DNA of 5,908 nucleotides from Endomicrobium sp. (GTDB lineage: Bacteria; Elusimicrobiota; Endomicrobiia; Endomicrobiales; Endomicrobiaceae), in contig JAISLV010000199.1 in assembly GCA_031277075.1 (NCBI GenBank), forward strand, positions 1 through 5,908, read 5' to 3'. The notes below the pieces were generated by a model, which saw only the letters and a list, made by a program, of their open reading frames with translations, ran no database searches and had not been told where the DNA came from. Position 1 is the first letter of the stretch, and the number at the start of each line of letters is the position of its first letter. The position numbers were made by a program, and so were the translations under genes. This document shows positions 5,796 through 5,908 of this stretch, piece after piece.

Positions 5796-5813
5796 GCGGC
5801 TGGGCGGCTGGGC
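5796..5813. repeat. Tandem 8-base repeat, two units plus
   Basis: GCGGCTGG occurs twice in direct tandem (5796-5803, 5804-5811), followed by GC, six bases after the double stop of hom. It resembles the GCAGCTNN units at 5884-5908, suggesting one repeat type interrupted by the palindrome between them. Confidence 0.55.
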
Positions 5814-5837
5814 AAAAACAAATGCTAACAGCAACGA

Positions 5838-5866
5838 CAGACCCTGAAACAAGTTCAGGGTGACTG
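5838..5866. repeat. Palindromic hairpin element downstream of hom
   Basis: ACCCTGAA (5841-5848) pairs perfectly with TTCAGGGT (5854-5861) across an ACAAG loop. CAG (5838-5840) can pair with CTG (5864-5866) if GA is bulged out. No T tract follows, so it is not a textbook intrinsic terminator, though the hairpin could protect the 3' end of the hom mRNA. From memory, near-identical CCTGAA-ACAAG-TTCAGG palindromes recur as dispersed intergenic repeats in various bacterial genomes, which favours a REP-like element. Confidence 0.65.
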
Positions 5867-5883
5867 ATAAGGCGGGACAAAAC

Positions 5884-5908
5884 GCAGCTATGCAGCTGGG
5901 CAGCTAAG
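5884..5908. repeat. 8-base-period GCAGCT tandem repeat reaching the window edge
   Basis: GCAGCT occurs at 5884, 5892 and 5900, exactly eight bases apart, with AT, GG and AA as the variable pairs. The array may continue past the end of the window. It shares the pattern GC-R-GCT-NN with the tract at 5796-5813. I see no coding frame that uses it. Confidence 0.55.

Noticed and set aside
5838..5866. Calling the hairpin after hom a rho-independent terminator.
   Set aside because: The stem is good, but the sequence after it (GACTGATAAGG) has no T run, so a dispersed palindromic repeat is the better description.

Overview
The window looks like a core-metabolism segment of a bacterial chromosome with moderate to low GC (roughly 40% by eye), rich in A and T runs. 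Every complete gene has a familiar bacterial family signature, and I see no insertion sequence, phage gene, CRISPR array, tRNA or rRNA. The free-standing TrpB2-type tryptophan synthase beta chain, the AlaC-like aminotransferase and the C-terminally short pyruvate kinase would fit an anaerobic, perhaps host-associated bacterium. An Elusimicrobiota/Endomicrobium-like source is my guess from general resemblance only; no marker gene here fixes the taxonomy.

Layout. The left half is on the minus strand. trpB2 (1146-2504) is followed by a pyruvate kinase gene (32-1057), whose TAA stop shares its last base with the ATG of a further gene that runs off the window edge (32 to 1). The right half is on the plus strand: an HU-family nucleoid protein gene (2942-3214), an AlaC-like class I/II aminotransferase gene (3228-4451) and homoserine dehydrogenase (4501-5787). 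HU and the aminotransferase are 13 bases apart. The aminotransferase and hom are 49 bases apart, with a 12-base palindrome between them. No convincing terminator separates the three, so they probably form one transcription unit.

The two halves diverge from a 437-base intergenic region (2505-2941). It carries a near-consensus sigma-70-type promoter for trpB2 on the minus strand, two tandem sigma-70-type promoters for HU on the plus strand, a perfect 15-base palindrome over the -10/start region of the upstream HU promoter, a pair of 12-base direct repeats flanking the trpB2 promoter, and an unexplained pair of overlapping inverted repeats in the middle. The last ~120 bases (5788-5908) are non-coding. 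They hold an 8-base-period tandem repeat, a palindromic hairpin element and a second related 8-base-period repeat reaching the window edge.

Together the genes cover pyruvate formation (pyruvate kinase), probable pyruvate/alanine or related transamination (AlaC-like), the committed step to threonine, methionine and isoleucine (Hom, with a C-terminal ACT domain), and indole plus serine to tryptophan (TrpB2). I find no new multi-gene system. The best candidates for follow-up are the pyruvate kinase, which lacks its whole C-terminal domain and has an altered monovalent-cation site, and the structured non-coding stretches.
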